Below, in pieces: positions 50,625 through 61,027 of a stretch of 64,000 nt of DNA. Origin of the DNA: Chloroflexota bacterium (GTDB taxonomy: Bacteria; Chloroflexota; Ktedonobacteria; Ktedonobacterales; JADMIN01); contig JAJPKE010000027.1 in NCBI GenBank assembly GCA_021323855.1, positions 112,461 through 176,460 of the forward strand. The letters run 5' to 3'. The notes under the pieces were generated by a model. That model was not told the origin of the DNA, did not search any database, and saw only the letters and a program-made list of their open reading frames with translations. A program made the translations under genes and the position numbers. The first letter of the stretch is position 1. Every line of letters starts with the position of its first letter.

Positions 50625-50658
50625 CCTATACAAGAGGGAATAGAGTGGCGTCTACGCA

Positions 50659-50698
50659 CCCCTCTCCCGCGCACGGGGGAGGGGTTAGGGGTGGGGGC
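50659..50698 (+). repeat. Palindromic GC repeat, copy 6
   Basis: CCCCTCTCCCG, loop, CGGGGGAGGGG and GGGGTGGGGG, followed by CTTCTTTTT. Placed between the methyltransferase and the histidine kinase gene, where the stem plus T-rich end could terminate transcription. Confidence 0.8.
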
Positions 50699-50757
50699 TT
50701 CTTTTTGACAGGGTGGCGCGCTGAGGGATACAATGCAAAGGACCCTAGAGGAGCGGC

Positions 50758-51855
50758 ATGGCCATGAGTGATGACATCATCGCCAGAACACAGGTGGAGC
50801 TTCCGCGCGGCCTGCTGGCCGTGCCGTGGCTGCGCACGCTGCTGAACTTGCCGCTGCTCTACAAGGTGTTGCTGGCAAACAGTGTCGTCATCTTAATTGG
50901 CGCAACGCTGGGCACATATCTGGCCACCCAATTGCACGACACCAGCCGCCCCTGGGTGCTGGTCGCCTTTGTCACCACCGGCCTGCTCATCAGCGTTATC
51001 ATCAACTTCGTGCTGCTCAAAGTGGCGCTCTATCCCCTCACTCGTCTGCGCGAAACGATGCGCCTCGTCCAGTCTGGCGACCTCACCCGCAAAGCGCCGA
51101 TCACCGGGCAGGATGCCGACGCCGATCAACTTGCCATCGCGTTCAACACGATGCTGGCGGCGCTGGATGATCTGGGGAAATCGCGCGCCAGCCAGATCTT
51201 GCACGCGCAGGAAGAGGAGCGGAAGCGGATTGCGCGTGAACTTCACGACGAGACCAGCCAGATATTGACCTCGCTGCTCATCAGTCTGGCGCTGCTGGAA
51301 GAAACGTGCATCGAGAGTGAGGCGCGCGTCCGCATTGCCGAGACCCGCGCGCTGGCGCACCAGACGCTCCGCGCTGTGCGCAACCTCAGCATTGATCTAC
51401 GGCCAAGTGCGCTGGATGATCTGGGATTGTTGCCGGCGCTCCGCTGGTATATCAAAGAGTATCAGCAGAAGTGTGGCATCAGCGTGGAGTTCAGCGCCAG
51501 CGGCCTGAAAGAACGCCTCTCGCCGGAGACGGAGACGGCCATCTACCGCATTGTGCAGGAGTCACTCACCAACACTGCCAAGCATGCGCAGGCGCACACC
51601 GTCTGGGTGACGGCGCAGGAGAGCAACTGTGAGGTATTCATCCACATCCGCGACGACGGCCAGGGCTTCGATGCGCAGGCCGTCCTGCGCACCCCGTGGC
51701 AGGATCGCGGGCTGGGGCTGGCTGGTATGATGGAGCGCGCGTCGCTGCTCGGCGGATCTGTGCAGATTGCCTCGCGCCCCGGCAACGGCACGACAATTGA
51801 CGTTCATATTCCGCTGGTACGCCCAATGCGCACCGAAGCCCCGGCATCTGCGTAA
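50758..51855 (+). CDS. NarL-system sensor histidine kinase (HAMP, HisKA_3)
   Basis: A 365-residue membrane kinase with AGAGGAG before the ATG. Two adjacent membrane helices (about 37-58 and 66-90) leave almost no external sensor. A HAMP domain (LYPLTRLRETMRLVQSGDLT) comes next. HisKA_3 contains the phospho-site His163 in RIARELHDETSQ, followed by LSIDLRPSALDDLGL. The ATPase has the N-box VQESLTNTAKHA and the G1 box DDGQGFD. It is followed directly by a LuxR-type response regulator, its obvious partner. With so small an outer loop it may sense the membrane itself, as DesK-type kinases do (inference). Confidence 0.93.
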   Translation: MAMSDDIIARTQVELPRGLLAVPWLRTLLNLPLLYKVLLANSVVILIGATLGTYLATQLHDTSRPWVLVAFVTTGLLISVIINFVLLKVALYPLTRLRETMRLVQSGDLTRKAPITGQDADADQLAIAFNTMLAALDDLGKSRASQILHAQEEERKRIARELHDETSQILTSLLISLALLEETCIESEARVRIAETRALAHQTLRAVRNLSIDLRPSALDDLGLLPALRWYIKEYQQKCGISVEFSASGLKERLSPETETAIYRIVQESLTNTAKHAQAHTVWVTAQESNCEVFIHIRDDGQGFDAQAVLRTPWQDRGLGLAGMMERASLLGGSVQIASRPGNGTTIDVHIPLVRPMRTEAPASA

Positions 51856-51928
51856 TAATGGTAGAGTGAAGGATGCGATTCGCAGATGTTCGAGCGGATC
51901 AGCGGATCAAGCGAAAGTTTTCACGCCG

Positions 51929-52654
51929 ATGAAAGACGACCTGATAGATTACATCAAGGCGCATACCGCGACTGATGCACCGATGCGCCCGGAAGGCTCC
52001 CAGGAAAAGATACGGGTTTTGCTTGCAGATGACCATACGATTTTGCGCGCCGGCCTCAAGATGATGCTCAACGCGCAGCCGGATATCGAGGTGGTAGGCG
52101 AGGCCAGCGATGGCAAGCAGGCGATTAGCGAGGCGCAACGGCTGCTGCCGGATGTCATCATTATGGATATTACGATGCCCGAATGTAACGGCATTGAGGC
52201 GACGCGGCAGGTCAAGCGACTGCTCGCCGATGTGCGTGTGCTGGTGATGACGATGCACGAGAACGAAGAATATCTCTTCCAGATGCTCCGCGCCGGCGCC
52301 TCAGGCTACATGCTGAAAGAAGCTGCCGATACCGACCTTATCTCCGCCATTCGCGTGGTGTCGTCCGGGCGCTTTTATCTCTCGCCCTCCGCGCAATCCA
52401 TGATGGTCAGCGATTACCTGCAACGGGTGCGCACCGGCGAGGAGCGCGACAGCTATAGCGCGCTCACGGAGCGCGAGCGCGAAATCCTCAAACTGGTGGC
52501 GGAGGGCTACACCAATAATCAGATCGGCGAGCGGCTCTTCATCAGCCCCAAGACGGTGGATACACATCGCACGCATATCATGGACAAGCTCAACCTGCAC
52601 AACCGCGCCGAACTGGTGAAGTATGCGATGCGGCGTGGCCTGCTGGAAGACTGA
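51929..52654 (+). CDS. NarL/LuxR-type response regulator
   Basis: A 241-residue regulator. The receiver domain begins KIRVLLADDHTILRAGLKMM, has the phospho-Asp in DVIIMDITMPECNG, and ends LRAGASGYMLKEA. The C-terminal HTH reads LTEREREILKLVAEGYTNNQ then SPKTVDTHRTHI. The ATG at 51929 has no strong ribosome binding site; a GTG at 51866 would add 21 residues. It pairs with the kinase 73 bases upstream. Targets are unknown. Confidence 0.92.
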   Translation: MKDDLIDYIKAHTATDAPMRPEGSQEKIRVLLADDHTILRAGLKMMLNAQPDIEVVGEASDGKQAISEAQRLLPDVIIMDITMPECNGIEATRQVKRLLADVRVLVMTMHENEEYLFQMLRAGASGYMLKEAADTDLISAIRVVSSGRFYLSPSAQSMMVSDYLQRVRTGEERDSYSALTEREREILKLVAEGYTNNQIGERLFISPKTVDTHRTHIMDKLNLHNRAELVKYAMRRGLLED

Positions 52655-52664
52655 GATTCCTGGT

Positions 52665-54122
52665 TTAGCACCGTCGCAACTGCGCTACCCGCGCCCACAG
52701 CCAGATACCGCCTAACAGCAGGCTCCCCCAGACGACGGCGATCATCAGCGGATCGAACGGCGTGTGCAGCCGTGGATAATAGACGTAGCCGCCAAGCGTC
52801 GTCACCGCGAATCCATAGAGTCCCATCAGGGACAGCGCCGCCATCCCCAGCACGAGGAGGGATGCCGCTTTGCGACGCCGCAGCAGCCATACCCACCAGA
52901 ACAACGCCACGATGGGAAAGAGGATCATACTGCTCAGGATGAGCATCGAAAATCCCTGGAGTTTATCCAGCAACGTGGCATTGGGACCGTGGGTATGGAT
53001 TGGTTTGAAGGGCGCGGTGGTGGCGAGCGAAGACACGCCGACTGGCACTGATTTCAGTACATACTCGACCGGGTGGTGAAGGATGATCGCCTGGCTATAA
53101 GTTCCCATTAGTTCGTAGCCGTTTAGCATGGCCGGCGCGTAGTTGCTACGCTTGACATCCCAGGGGTCCACATCGCCACGCGAGACAAAGCGATTGACGA
53201 GTCGTGCCATCGCGGCATATTGCGGCGGCGCCTCGTTCTGCATGTGATACTGCATGATCTTGCCCAGCAGATTGATGTTCTGGACATACGTCACACAGTT
53301 GCACTGATTTGTCTCCCAATTGCTGTGTATATAGGCCCCCAGCACCACATACAGCAGGATGAGCGCGGCCAGCGCATGCGGCAACACCTGACGCCATTTG
53401 CCTTGCCAGCAGGCAACGAGAAAAAGGAAGGGAAAGAGCAGCGCAGGGAAGTACATCCATTCAGGGCGGGTCATGAAGAGCGCCAGCGCAATGCCAGCAA
53501 TTACCCAGAGCCGCAGCCAGCCGGGGCGTTGCAGATACCAGATTATCGCCAGCGCCAGATTGACGACGAGAAAGAGTTCCAGCCCTTCGGAGAGAATGGC
53601 TTTGACATACGAGAGCATAATGAGATTCGTGCCCACCAGCAGCGCCACGACAACGGCAATCGCGATCCGCTGCTGGATAAGGCAGAGCAACACATATAGC
53701 TCAACGGTGGCAACCACAAAGAGCGCCGCCTGAGTAATCTGCATTGCGCCAAGATTATTTGCGCCAGCAAACTTGAACACCAGCCACATCAAAATTGGAT
53801 AGCCAGGCAACCGTACAACATCAATACCCCAGCCTTTGGTGGCATAGTACTGAGCTACCGTCACGTAGGTCGGCGTATCGGGGTCCAGTTCCAGGCCGGG
53901 CTTGTTGAGGTAATAGAGCAAGACGGCGACTGTCGTGAGCAGCGCAACCACTACGCCGCCGCCAACATACCGCCAGGCACGCTCGTTGTTTGCCAGCGTC
54001 CTCCCGGCGCGGCGCATGCGCTCAAACAAGAGAAGAGGCGGCAGACGCCGACCAGCTTGCGTCGGCGTCTCCACTCTAGTTTCGTCTTCTTGCACAGGGT
54101 TCGGTGATGCCATCAGCGTCAT
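52665..54122 (-). CDS. GT-C (GT39/ArnT-like) membrane glycosyltransferase
   Basis: A 485-residue protein with about ten hydrophobic segments. The first outer loop has LDPDTPTYVTVAQYYATKGW, an acidic motif position typical of lipid-phosphate-sugar dependent GT-C enzymes, then RLPGYPILMWLVFKF. A large outer domain of about 110 residues with a CNC motif (NQCNCVTYVQ) sits in the second half. It converges with the response regulator gene 10 bases away. The acceptor is unknown. Confidence 0.78.
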   Translation of the reverse strand: MTLMASPNPVQEDETRVETPTQAGRRLPPLLLFERMRRAGRTLANNERAWRYVGGGVVVALLTTVAVLLYYLNKPGLELDPDTPTYVTVAQYYATKGWGIDVVRLPGYPILMWLVFKFAGANNLGAMQITQAALFVVATVELYVLLCLIQQRIAIAVVVALLVGTNLIMLSYVKAILSEGLELFLVVNLALAIIWYLQRPGWLRLWVIAGIALALFMTRPEWMYFPALLFPFLFLVACWQGKWRQVLPHALAALILLYVVLGAYIHSNWETNQCNCVTYVQNINLLGKIMQYHMQNEAPPQYAAMARLVNRFVSRGDVDPWDVKRSNYAPAMLNGYELMGTYSQAIILHHPVEYVLKSVPVGVSSLATTAPFKPIHTHGPNATLLDKLQGFSMLILSSMILFPIVALFWWVWLLRRRKAASLLVLGMAALSLMGLYGFAVTTLGGYVYYPRLHTPFDPLMIAVVWGSLLLGGIWLWARVAQLRRC

Positions 54123-54146
54123 ACCTGCCTGGTATTGTAATGGTAG

Positions 54147-54539
54147 TTATGGCAGCCTGGTGCTGTTGTCTCCCAACTCGTCATCTTCATCTTCGTCGAG
54201 TTCATCTTCGTCCTCTTCGTCTTCTTCACCACCCAGGCTAATCTCCTCCTGATCGGCGCGGAAATCATCATTGAAGAACCCGACTTCCTTGCCAATATAG
54301 ACGCTGACCAAAAAATCATCGCGCGGGGTATCAGCAGAAAGTACCAAATCTTCATCTATCTGCTCGATCAGTTTGGCGAGGTCTGCGGCGGGCAATTCTC
54401 GTTCGAGGACCAGCGTACAATGCACCGTGGTCGAGGTGAAATGCAGGTCCAGGCTGCCAACACGAGTGGTGTTGAGGACCATATAGTACCCTTCAGATGA
54501 AGGCGTGCGAAACTGGCGATCAAAGCGAACATCATCCAT
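54147..54539 (-). CDS. Hypothetical protein with acidic C-terminal tail
   Basis: A 130-residue protein. Residues 1-95 look like a compact alpha/beta domain (GYYMVLNTTRVGSLDLHF, DFLVSVYIGKEVGFF). Residues 98-125 are almost all Glu/Asp. No catalytic motif is visible. It lies 24 bases upstream of the GT-C gene on the same strand, so the two may share a transcript. The ribosome binding site is weak. Confidence 0.7.
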   Translation of the reverse strand: MDDVRFDRQFRTPSSEGYYMVLNTTRVGSLDLHFTSTTVHCTLVLERELPAADLAKLIEQIDEDLVLSADTPRDDFLVSVYIGKEVGFFNDDFRADQEEISLGGEEDEEDEDELDEDEDDELGDNSTRLP

Positions 54540-54715
54540 TGTGTTATGCGCGGACCCCAGCCGGACTGCTAGGCCGATCTGAGCCGCGTTCCCCCTCTCG
54601 CTTCGGGTTGAACTAGGTTGAATAAGGCAACGTCAGCATAGTCAGCATATGCGACTGCTATTGTCGCACATGTTGAGGTTGTCCGCTGGTGGCAGCGCAA
54701 ACCAAACACTGCCGT

Positions 54716-55474
54716 TCAATTCCTCTCCGCCATGCGCTCGAAGACAGCGGTTGCCTCCGCCGCCGTTGGCACCTTGATGATGTTTTCCGCCGCGAACTCC
54801 TCGGCCTGCGGATAACCACTCGCGCGCACCTGTTGCGCCGCCGCCTGTGTATCATAGGCGGTTCTGCGAAACTCATGGCCCTCTGGCCCAAGCAGCAGCC
54901 AGTAGGCGCCTGGATACTCCGCATATGGCATGCCGACGCTGCCGGCGTTGACGATGCGGGTCGCGCCTACCTGTCGCTCAAACTGCATATGCGTATGCCC
55001 GCAGACGACGATCTGCTCGGTGACGCCGCTGAAAATGGAATCGAGCCGTTCCTGCGGCGTGATTTGTGTAAAGATTTCCTCATCGCTACGTGGCGTGGCA
55101 TGGCAGAACAGAATATCGCCCAACTCTTCAATCTGAAGCACGATGCGCTGAGGCAATTGCGCCAGAAAGTCGCGCTGCGCCGGTTCCAACTGCTGCGCGG
55201 TCCAGCGCGTGATGTCGCGCACGTCTTCAGGCATCGTCGCGGCGAACGGCTGGCCATCGAACGCCGTAACCACTTCGCGGTCGGCATTGCCGCGAATCGC
55301 CTGCACAGGGATGTCTAGTTGACCCAGGCGTTCCAGCGTGTGCCGTGGCAGCGGACCCGAAACGATGTCTCCGCCAATCACTATTATATCTGGTTGCACG
55401 GTGTCGAGTTCCGCCAGCACAGCGTTCAGCGCGGGCAGATTGCCATGAATATCGTAGAGCGCCGCAATTTTCAT
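54716..55474 (-). CDS. YfcE/MJ0936-type metallophosphoesterase
   Basis: A 252-residue calcineurin-like phosphoesterase with AGGAG before the ATG. The metal ligands are MKIAALYDIHGN (Asp, His), IVIGGDIVSGP (Asp), AIRGNADRE (Asn), LFCHATPRSDEE (His) and VVCGHTHMQF (His pair). The family cleaves phosphodiesters with Mn or Ni, and the cellular substrate is not predictable. A second enzyme of the same family is encoded at 62907-63791. Transcribed alone. Confidence 0.92.
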   Translation of the reverse strand: MKIAALYDIHGNLPALNAVLAELDTVQPDIIVIGGDIVSGPLPRHTLERLGQLDIPVQAIRGNADREVVTAFDGQPFAATMPEDVRDITRWTAQQLEPAQRDFLAQLPQRIVLQIEELGDILFCHATPRSDEEIFTQITPQERLDSIFSGVTEQIVVCGHTHMQFERQVGATRIVNAGSVGMPYAEYPGAYWLLLGPEGHEFRRTAYDTQAAAQQVRASGYPQAEEFAAENIIKVPTAAEATAVFERMAERN

Positions 55475-55808
55475 GCGCGTTTCTCCTGTTCGCTCATTCC
55501 CTATGCCAGCCTACGAGCCATGTGTTGCGCGTGAATTTCCGCCCGCTGACGTTACATGCCGGGCAGCGATGCGTTTGCCTCAATAGGAGACTTACACGGC
55601 TCGCACTGCGTCATTGTACGCGATTTCCCGCTTTGTGGCGCTTGTAGCTCGTCCCTAGTCTGTCGCCTATGTCGTCAGCGGGTATGCGCTCCCTTCTTCA
55701 TGAAGGGCATAACCCATGCGTGATGAAGACACAGTGTTATACGATACATGCAGAGGTCGGCGGAGGAATCGCGCAAACGCACAAGCTGGCGAAAGGGATA
55801 GAGAGTTC
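55475..55808. other. Intergenic region, 334 bp
   Basis: Divergent spacer between the phosphoesterase and the first exopolysaccharide gene. I see no gene, repeat or clean promoter in it. Confidence 0.4.
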
Positions 55809-56804
55809 ATGGAGTTGCGTGAGTGTACTGATGCAGCGGCCTGGGATGCGCTGGTGGCGAATCATCCCGTCGGACATCCGTTGCAGTGCTGGGGCTGGGG
55901 TGAGGTGAAGGCGGCGACGGGCTGGCGTGCGCACCGGCTGGCGCTCTATGACGGCACCACGTTTCGCGCGGGCGCGCAGGTGTTGACGCGCCCGTTTCCT
56001 GGCCTGCCGGTGACGATGACCTATGTGCCGCGCGGTCCGGTCGTTCACCCTACCGACGCAGAGGCGTTGCGCGCACTGGCGCAAGGGTTGCGCCAGCATG
56101 GGCGCAGCCAGCGCAGCCTCTTCTGCAAGGTGGACCCCGCCTGGCTTGCCGGCAGCGAACACGCGCTCGCCGCCGCCGGTTTCCAGCCCAGCGGCGAAAC
56201 CGTGCAGGTGACTGACACGTATACGCTCGATTTGCGCCAGAGCGAAGAGGAGATACTCGCTGGAATGCGCTCCAAGACGCGCCAGTACATCCGCAAGGCC
56301 GAACGCGAAGAGACGACGATCATCCGCGATACCACCGGCGAGTATCTGGCCGCATGTTACCGCATCTATGAAGAGACAGCGCGACGCGCGCACTTCGGTC
56401 TGCATCCGCGCGCCTATTACGAGGACCTGTACCGGCGCTATCCCGCCGACCGGCAGTATCTCTATGTTGCCTTGCGCCAGGGCACGCCGCTCTCCTTCTT
56501 ATGGATGGTCTGCGCCGGTCGCTATGCCGTCGAGTTCTATGGCGGCGTGGCGGATGCCGGTCAGGAATGGAAGAGCAATTACCTGCTCAAGTGGCATGCC
56601 ATCAAAGAGATGAAACAGGCGGGCTATGAGGTCTATGATCTCAACGGTCGCGTCAACGAAGGCATTGCGCAGTTCAAGCAAGGGTTTGGCCCTGCGGAAA
56701 CGTCCTGGATCGGTCCCTATGATGCTATTTACCATCCCGTCCTCTATGCCGCCTGGACGCGCGGATTGCCGCTGGCTCGTCGTCTGGCACGGCGCGCAGG
56801 CTGA
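55809..56804 (+). CDS. FemAB/GNAT-like aminoacyl or acyltransferase
   Basis: A 331-residue protein with the double-GNAT FemAB fold. HPLQCWGWGEVKAATGW is near the start, GMRSKTRQYIRKAEREE in the middle, and VEFYGGVADAGQEWKSNYLL with YDLNGRVNEG near the end. FemAB proteins add amino acids to lipid II, and relatives in exopolysaccharide clusters transfer acyl groups. The start at 55809 fits the domain; upstream codons are unlike the family. It is the first gene of the exopolysaccharide group. Confidence 0.85.
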   Translation: MELRECTDAAAWDALVANHPVGHPLQCWGWGEVKAATGWRAHRLALYDGTTFRAGAQVLTRPFPGLPVTMTYVPRGPVVHPTDAEALRALAQGLRQHGRSQRSLFCKVDPAWLAGSEHALAAAGFQPSGETVQVTDTYTLDLRQSEEEILAGMRSKTRQYIRKAEREETTIIRDTTGEYLAACYRIYEETARRAHFGLHPRAYYEDLYRRYPADRQYLYVALRQGTPLSFLWMVCAGRYAVEFYGGVADAGQEWKSNYLLKWHAIKEMKQAGYEVYDLNGRVNEGIAQFKQGFGPAETSWIGPYDAIYHPVLYAAWTRGLPLARRLARRAG

Positions 56805-56918
56805 GTATATGCCGGGCAGCGCCTGAGCGTATCGGTACCTCTGCGGGGGCGCGCGTTACCTGGCCCCGCAGGAACCGTCAACACATGATAAGCAGGGCAA
56901 GACGCCTCGATAGATGCG

Positions 56919-58145
56919 ATGGATGTGTGGGTGAAGGTGAAGCGTGTGGAAAGCCAAACACTGCATGTAGCGATCAATGCCCAGCTCGTTTCTTTCTCGC
57001 AAAGTTACCGCAATGCTGGCGTCAGTCGCTATACCTACACATTGCTGGATGGGCTGAGCGAGCGCGCAACTGACCAGCGATATACGGCATTCGTGAATGC
57101 TGGCGAAGCGCAAGCAGCCCAGGCGAGTCCCCTGGCAGGGCGCAGCAATCTGGAGCTTGTGCCAGCGGGCGCTGCCACACGTAGCCCCATTCAGCGCATC
57201 CGCTGGGAGCAGACGGCGCTGCCGGGCGAACTGGCGCGGCGTGGCGTGCAGGTGTTTCACTCGCCGGTCAATGTGCTGCCGGAGCGGCTGCCTTGCGCCT
57301 CGGTCGTCACCATCCACGATCTCGCCTTCATGCGCTACCCGCAGTATTTCCGCCCCGCGCGCCGCACCTATCAGCGCATCTTCACTGCCCGCAGCGCCCG
57401 GCGAGCCACGCGCATCATCGCCGTCTCCGAAGCCACCAAGCGCGACCTCATCGAATATTTTCAGGTCACGCCGGAGCGGGTTGTGGTAATTCCCCCCGTC
57501 GTAGATGACGATTTTCGCCCCTGCGAGGATCAGCAAACGCTGGCGGCGTTTCGTGCGCGTTATCAGCTTCCAGACCGCTACATCCTGTTTCTTGGCACGC
57601 TCGAACCACGCAAGAACATCACCGGTTTGCTAGAGGCATATGCCCGGCTGCGCACACTCGACCCTGCCGCGCCGCACCTGGTGCTGGCGGGAGCCAAAGG
57701 CTGGTACTACGACGCCATCTTCGAGCGCATTCGTGCGCTCCACCTGGAGCCTGCTATCACCTTTGCTGGCTACGTTTCACGCGAAGAGCAACCGTTGTGG
57801 TACGCTGCATCAGAGTTATTCGTGTACCCATCGGTGTATGAGGGATTCGGCATGCCAGTCGCTGAGGCACTGGCATGTGGAACGCCGACGATCACGTCAA
57901 ATAGGTCCAGCCTGCCGGAAGCGGGCGGTCCAGTTGCCGTTCAGGTGGACCCCGATGATTGGCAGGCCCTGGCATATGCCATGCAAGGGAGTCTAGCAGA
58001 CGGAGCCGCGCGTCTTCGTGCCCTGCGCGAGGGACCACGTTGGGCGCAACGGTTCTCTCGTCTGCAAGCAGCAAACGCCTGCGCACAGGTCTATGAAGCG
58101 GCTGCGCAGAGCGCCGGCAAACATCCTGGTCAACGGGGAAGGTAG
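56919..58145 (+). CDS. Glycosyltransferase family 4
   Basis: A 408-residue GT-B enzyme. The acceptor half begins LHVAINAQLVSFSQSYRNAG and includes VVTIHDLAFMRYPQYF. The donor half has YILFLGTLEPRKNITGLLEA, LVLAGAKGWYY and the EX7E motif in VYEGFGMPVAEALACGTPTI. It transfers a sugar from a nucleotide donor to a lipid-linked acceptor at the inner face of the membrane. The next gene starts four bases after its stop. The sugar is unknown. Confidence 0.92.
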   Translation: MDVWVKVKRVESQTLHVAINAQLVSFSQSYRNAGVSRYTYTLLDGLSERATDQRYTAFVNAGEAQAAQASPLAGRSNLELVPAGAATRSPIQRIRWEQTALPGELARRGVQVFHSPVNVLPERLPCASVVTIHDLAFMRYPQYFRPARRTYQRIFTARSARRATRIIAVSEATKRDLIEYFQVTPERVVVIPPVVDDDFRPCEDQQTLAAFRARYQLPDRYILFLGTLEPRKNITGLLEAYARLRTLDPAAPHLVLAGAKGWYYDAIFERIRALHLEPAITFAGYVSREEQPLWYAASELFVYPSVYEGFGMPVAEALACGTPTITSNRSSLPEAGGPVAVQVDPDDWQALAYAMQGSLADGAARLRALREGPRWAQRFSRLQAANACAQVYEAAAQSAGKHPGQRGR

Positions 58146-58149
58146 TGCG

Positions 58150-59742
58150 GTGGATTTAGATCAAGAGATTACAACAGCGACAACAGCATCCCAACTGACG
58201 CCAAGTGCGACCAAAACATCCCAGGCGGTCCCCGCGTGGCCTGTGCCGCAGGCGCGGCCCGTCATGCCAGTTTATAGCGTTGATGAGCGCTTGCGACGGC
58301 GTAGCGCGCGCCGCACGATAGGCAAGATATTGCTGTTCTTCCTGGATGCCCTCGCGCTCAATCTCGCGTTTGTTGTCGCGTACTACCTGCGTTTCGAGGT
58401 GCTGTACGGCGTCCGTATTACCACGCCGTTCATCAACGAGCCATTCTCCGAATTTCGCCAGTTAGAAATTGTCGTCACGGTTGGCTTGCTGGCGCTCTTC
58501 TGGCTCAAGGGTCTCTATCGCCTGCGCGCGACCGGCGCCTGGTTCAAACAGTTCTGGGCCATCGCTTCTGTAACAACAACTGCTTTTGCTATCTTCTCCG
58601 CCTTTGACTATATTTTTCACAGTACTGATCTCTTCTTGAGTCAGAATCGCGCTATCGTCGCGTTCACCTGGGTGACGATCATCATTACCGTCAGCCTCAT
58701 GCGTTTGCTTGTTTCTATTGTGCTTGGTTGGCTCTATAAGCGCGGCGTCGGGTTGACCAATATCATCGTCGTCGGGTCGGGCCGCCTGGGCAAGCTGATG
58801 ATGCAGCAGGTGGCGGCTAGCCCGTATCTTGGCTATCGCGTCGTCGGCTTCATACATGACCTGGATGGTCCGCCCGCCGACTTCGGGCGCTTCAAGGTGC
58901 TGGGCACGATGTCCGATCTCGACCGGGTGATTCGTGGCAACCGCATCACTGAGGTCATCATCGCGTTACCGTCGCACCAGCATCAGCAGATTTTGCGCAC
59001 GGTGCGCATCTGCGAACGGGCTGGCGCAGACTTTAAGCTGGTGCCGGACCTCTACGAACTGAGCCTTTCGCGTATTGACGTGGATGCCATTGAGGGCGTA
59101 CCGCTCATCGGCATCAAGCGCAGCCTGAAAAATAGCTGGCAATATCGGGTCAAGCGCGTGATAGATTTTGTTGGCGCGCTGGTGATATTGGTAGTCTCGA
59201 CGCCCATCTGGCTGTTGATTGCGCTGGCGATCAAGCTCGATTCGCCGGGACCGGTGCTGCTGCGGCAGACGCGCCTGGGCTATCGCGGCCAACCGTTCGA
59301 GTGCTACAAGTTTCGTTCGATGTTCGTAAACGCCGATCAGATGCTGGACCGGCTCCGCGTGGTGCAGCCACCGGCGGACCAACGCGGCAAGTTCAAGATG
59401 CGAGATGACCCCCGCCGCACGCGCGTCGGCAAGATCATTCGCATGGCAAGTATGGATGAGCTACCGCAAATCCTGAACGTCATCAAGGGCGACATGAGCC
59501 TGATTGGTCCGCGTCCGCCGCTGCCAAGCGAATATGAACGCTACGAAGACTGGGAAAAGGCGCGCCTGGAATTGCCACCGGGGATGACGGGGCTGTGGCA
59601 GGTGCGTGGCCGCAGCGACATTGACTTCAATGAGATGGTGCTGATGGACCTCTATTACATCGAAAACTGGAGCCTGCGCCTGGACTTCCAGATCATGTTG
59701 CAGACGATTCCCGCTGTGTTAAGCCGTCGCGGCGCCTATTAA
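58150..59742 (+). CDS. Polyprenyl-phosphate sugar phosphotransferase (WcaJ/WbaP type)
   Basis: A 530-residue priming transferase that moves sugar-1-phosphate from a nucleotide sugar to undecaprenyl phosphate. The GTG at 58150 follows GGGAAGG. An N-terminal region with four membrane helices precedes a CoA-binding-like Rossmann domain ([15 protein letters not shown]). A fifth helix ([20 protein letters not shown]) leads into the catalytic domain with [37 protein letters not shown] and [13 protein letters not shown]. It starts exopolysaccharide repeat synthesis. Confidence 0.95.
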   Translation: MDLDQEITTATTASQLTPSATKTSQAVPAWPVPQARPVMPVYSVDERLRRRSARRTIGKILLFFLDALALNLAFVVAYYLRFEVLYGVRITTPFINEPFSEFRQLEIVVTVGLLALFWLKGLYRLRATGAWFKQFWAIASVTTTAFAIFSAFDYIFHSTDLFLSQNRAIVAFTWVTIIITVSLMRLLVSIVLGWLYKRGVGLTNIIVVGSGRLGKLMMQQVAASPYLGYRVVGFIHDLDGPPADFGRFKVLGTMSDLDRVIRGNRITEVIIALPSHQHQQILRTVRICERAGADFKLVPDLYELSLSRIDVDAIEGVPLIGIKRSLKNSWQYRVKRVIDFVGALVILVVSTPIWLLIALAIKLDSPGPVLLRQTRLGYRGQPFECYKFRSMFVNADQMLDRLRVVQPPADQRGKFKMRDDPRRTRVGKIIRMASMDELPQILNVIKGDMSLIGPRPPLPSEYERYEDWEKARLELPPGMTGLWQVRGRSDIDFNEMVLMDLYYIENWSLRLDFQIMLQTIPAVLSRRGAY

Positions 59743-59767
59743 GCCAACGAAACTCAGGAGTGAGCGT

Positions 59768-61027
59768 GTGCGAATAGCTCTGGTACATGACTATCTCAAT
59801 CAGATGGGCGGCGCCGAAAAGGTGCTGCTCACGCTCCATGAGTTGTTTCCGCAGGCGCCCATCTACACCTCGATTTATGCGCCGGACCGTGTGGACAAGC
59901 GTTTCCGCACGATGGATATCCGCACCAGCTTTATGCAGCGTTTGCCCTTCGTCAAGAAGCATCATCAGCCGTTTCTGCCACTCTTCCCGTTTGCCTTCGA
60001 GCAACTTGATCTGCGCGCCTATGACCTGGTGATAAGCGACAGCAGCGCCTTCGCCAAAGGCATCGTCACGCGCCCGGAGGCGTTGCATATCTGCTACTGC
60101 CACACGCCCATGCGCTGGGCCTGGAACTATGAGGAATATGTAGAGCGTGAGCGGCTGGGGCGTGTAGCGCGCACGGTGCTGCCGCCGGTGGTGGCGATGC
60201 TACGCCAGTGGGACTACGCGACAGCCGCGCGGGTGGACTATTTCATCGCCAATTCGCCCAATGTGGCGGCGCGCATCGCCAAGTATTATCGCCGCGAAGC
60301 AGTCTACATTCCGCCACCGATTGACACGGCGAACTTCAGCATTGCGCCGGGCGTTGGTGACTATTTTCTGGCGGGTGGCCGGCTGATCCCCTATAAGCGT
60401 GTGGACATTGCGATCCAGGCGTTCAATCAGTTGCGTTTGCCGCTGCGTGTCTTTGGCGGTGGGCGCGATGAACATCGCCTGCGCCAGATGGCCGGCCCGA
60501 CGATTCGCTTCCTGGGGCGCATCAGCGATGAGGAGATGCGTGCGCAACTGGCCGGGTGCCGCGCCTTCATCTTCCCCGGCGAAGAGGACTTCGGCATCAC
60601 GCCGCTGGAAGCCCAGGCTAGTGGCCGCCCGGTGATCGCCTATGGCGCTGGCGGAGCGCTGGCCAGCATCGTCGAGGGTAAAACCGGCCTGTTCTTCGCG
60701 GAGCAGACCGAGGCATCATTGGCGAAGGCGGTGGTCAATTTTCGCGACGAGCAGTTCGATCCGCTCGTCATTCGCCAGCACGCGCAGACCTTCGATACGC
60801 AGCAATTCACCCAGCGGCTCTTGCAGTTTGTCGAAAGCAAGATTGTGACGCATCCGGTGCTTGCCGCGCTGGCGGGATTAGATTATCATGGTCCAGGCGC
60901 AGCGACGCCGATCTGGCCCAGCAGAGGATCGTCAGCCTCATCTTCTCAGTATTCGCAGGCGGGCGACTCCTATGCGCGCGCCCATTACTTACGCACAGGC
61001 TTCGGAGCTTTTGATGGAGACCGCTGA
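59768..61027 (+). CDS. Glycosyltransferase family 4 (WbaZ-like)
   Basis: A 419-residue GT-B enzyme with a GTG start behind AGGAG. It begins [20 protein letters not shown], followed by [15 protein letters not shown], typical of WbaZ-type mannosyltransferases. The donor domain has [20 protein letters not shown] and the EX7E motif in [19 protein letters not shown]. The C-terminal 45 residues are Ser/Gly-rich and dispensable in appearance. Its 3' end overlaps the Wzz-like gene. Confidence 0.92.
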   Translation: MRIALVHDYLNQMGGAEKVLLTLHELFPQAPIYTSIYAPDRVDKRFRTMDIRTSFMQRLPFVKKHHQPFLPLFPFAFEQLDLRAYDLVISDSSAFAKGIVTRPEALHICYCHTPMRWAWNYEEYVERERLGRVARTVLPPVVAMLRQWDYATAARVDYFIANSPNVAARIAKYYRREAVYIPPPIDTANFSIAPGVGDYFLAGGRLIPYKRVDIAIQAFNQLRLPLRVFGGGRDEHRLRQMAGPTIRFLGRISDEEMRAQLAGCRAFIFPGEEDFGITPLEAQASGRPVIAYGAGGALASIVEGKTGLFFAEQTEASLAKAVVNFRDEQFDPLVIRQHAQTFDTQQFTQRLLQFVESKIVTHPVLAALAGLDYHGPGAATPIWPSRGSSASSSQYSQAGDSYARAHYLRTGFGAFDGDR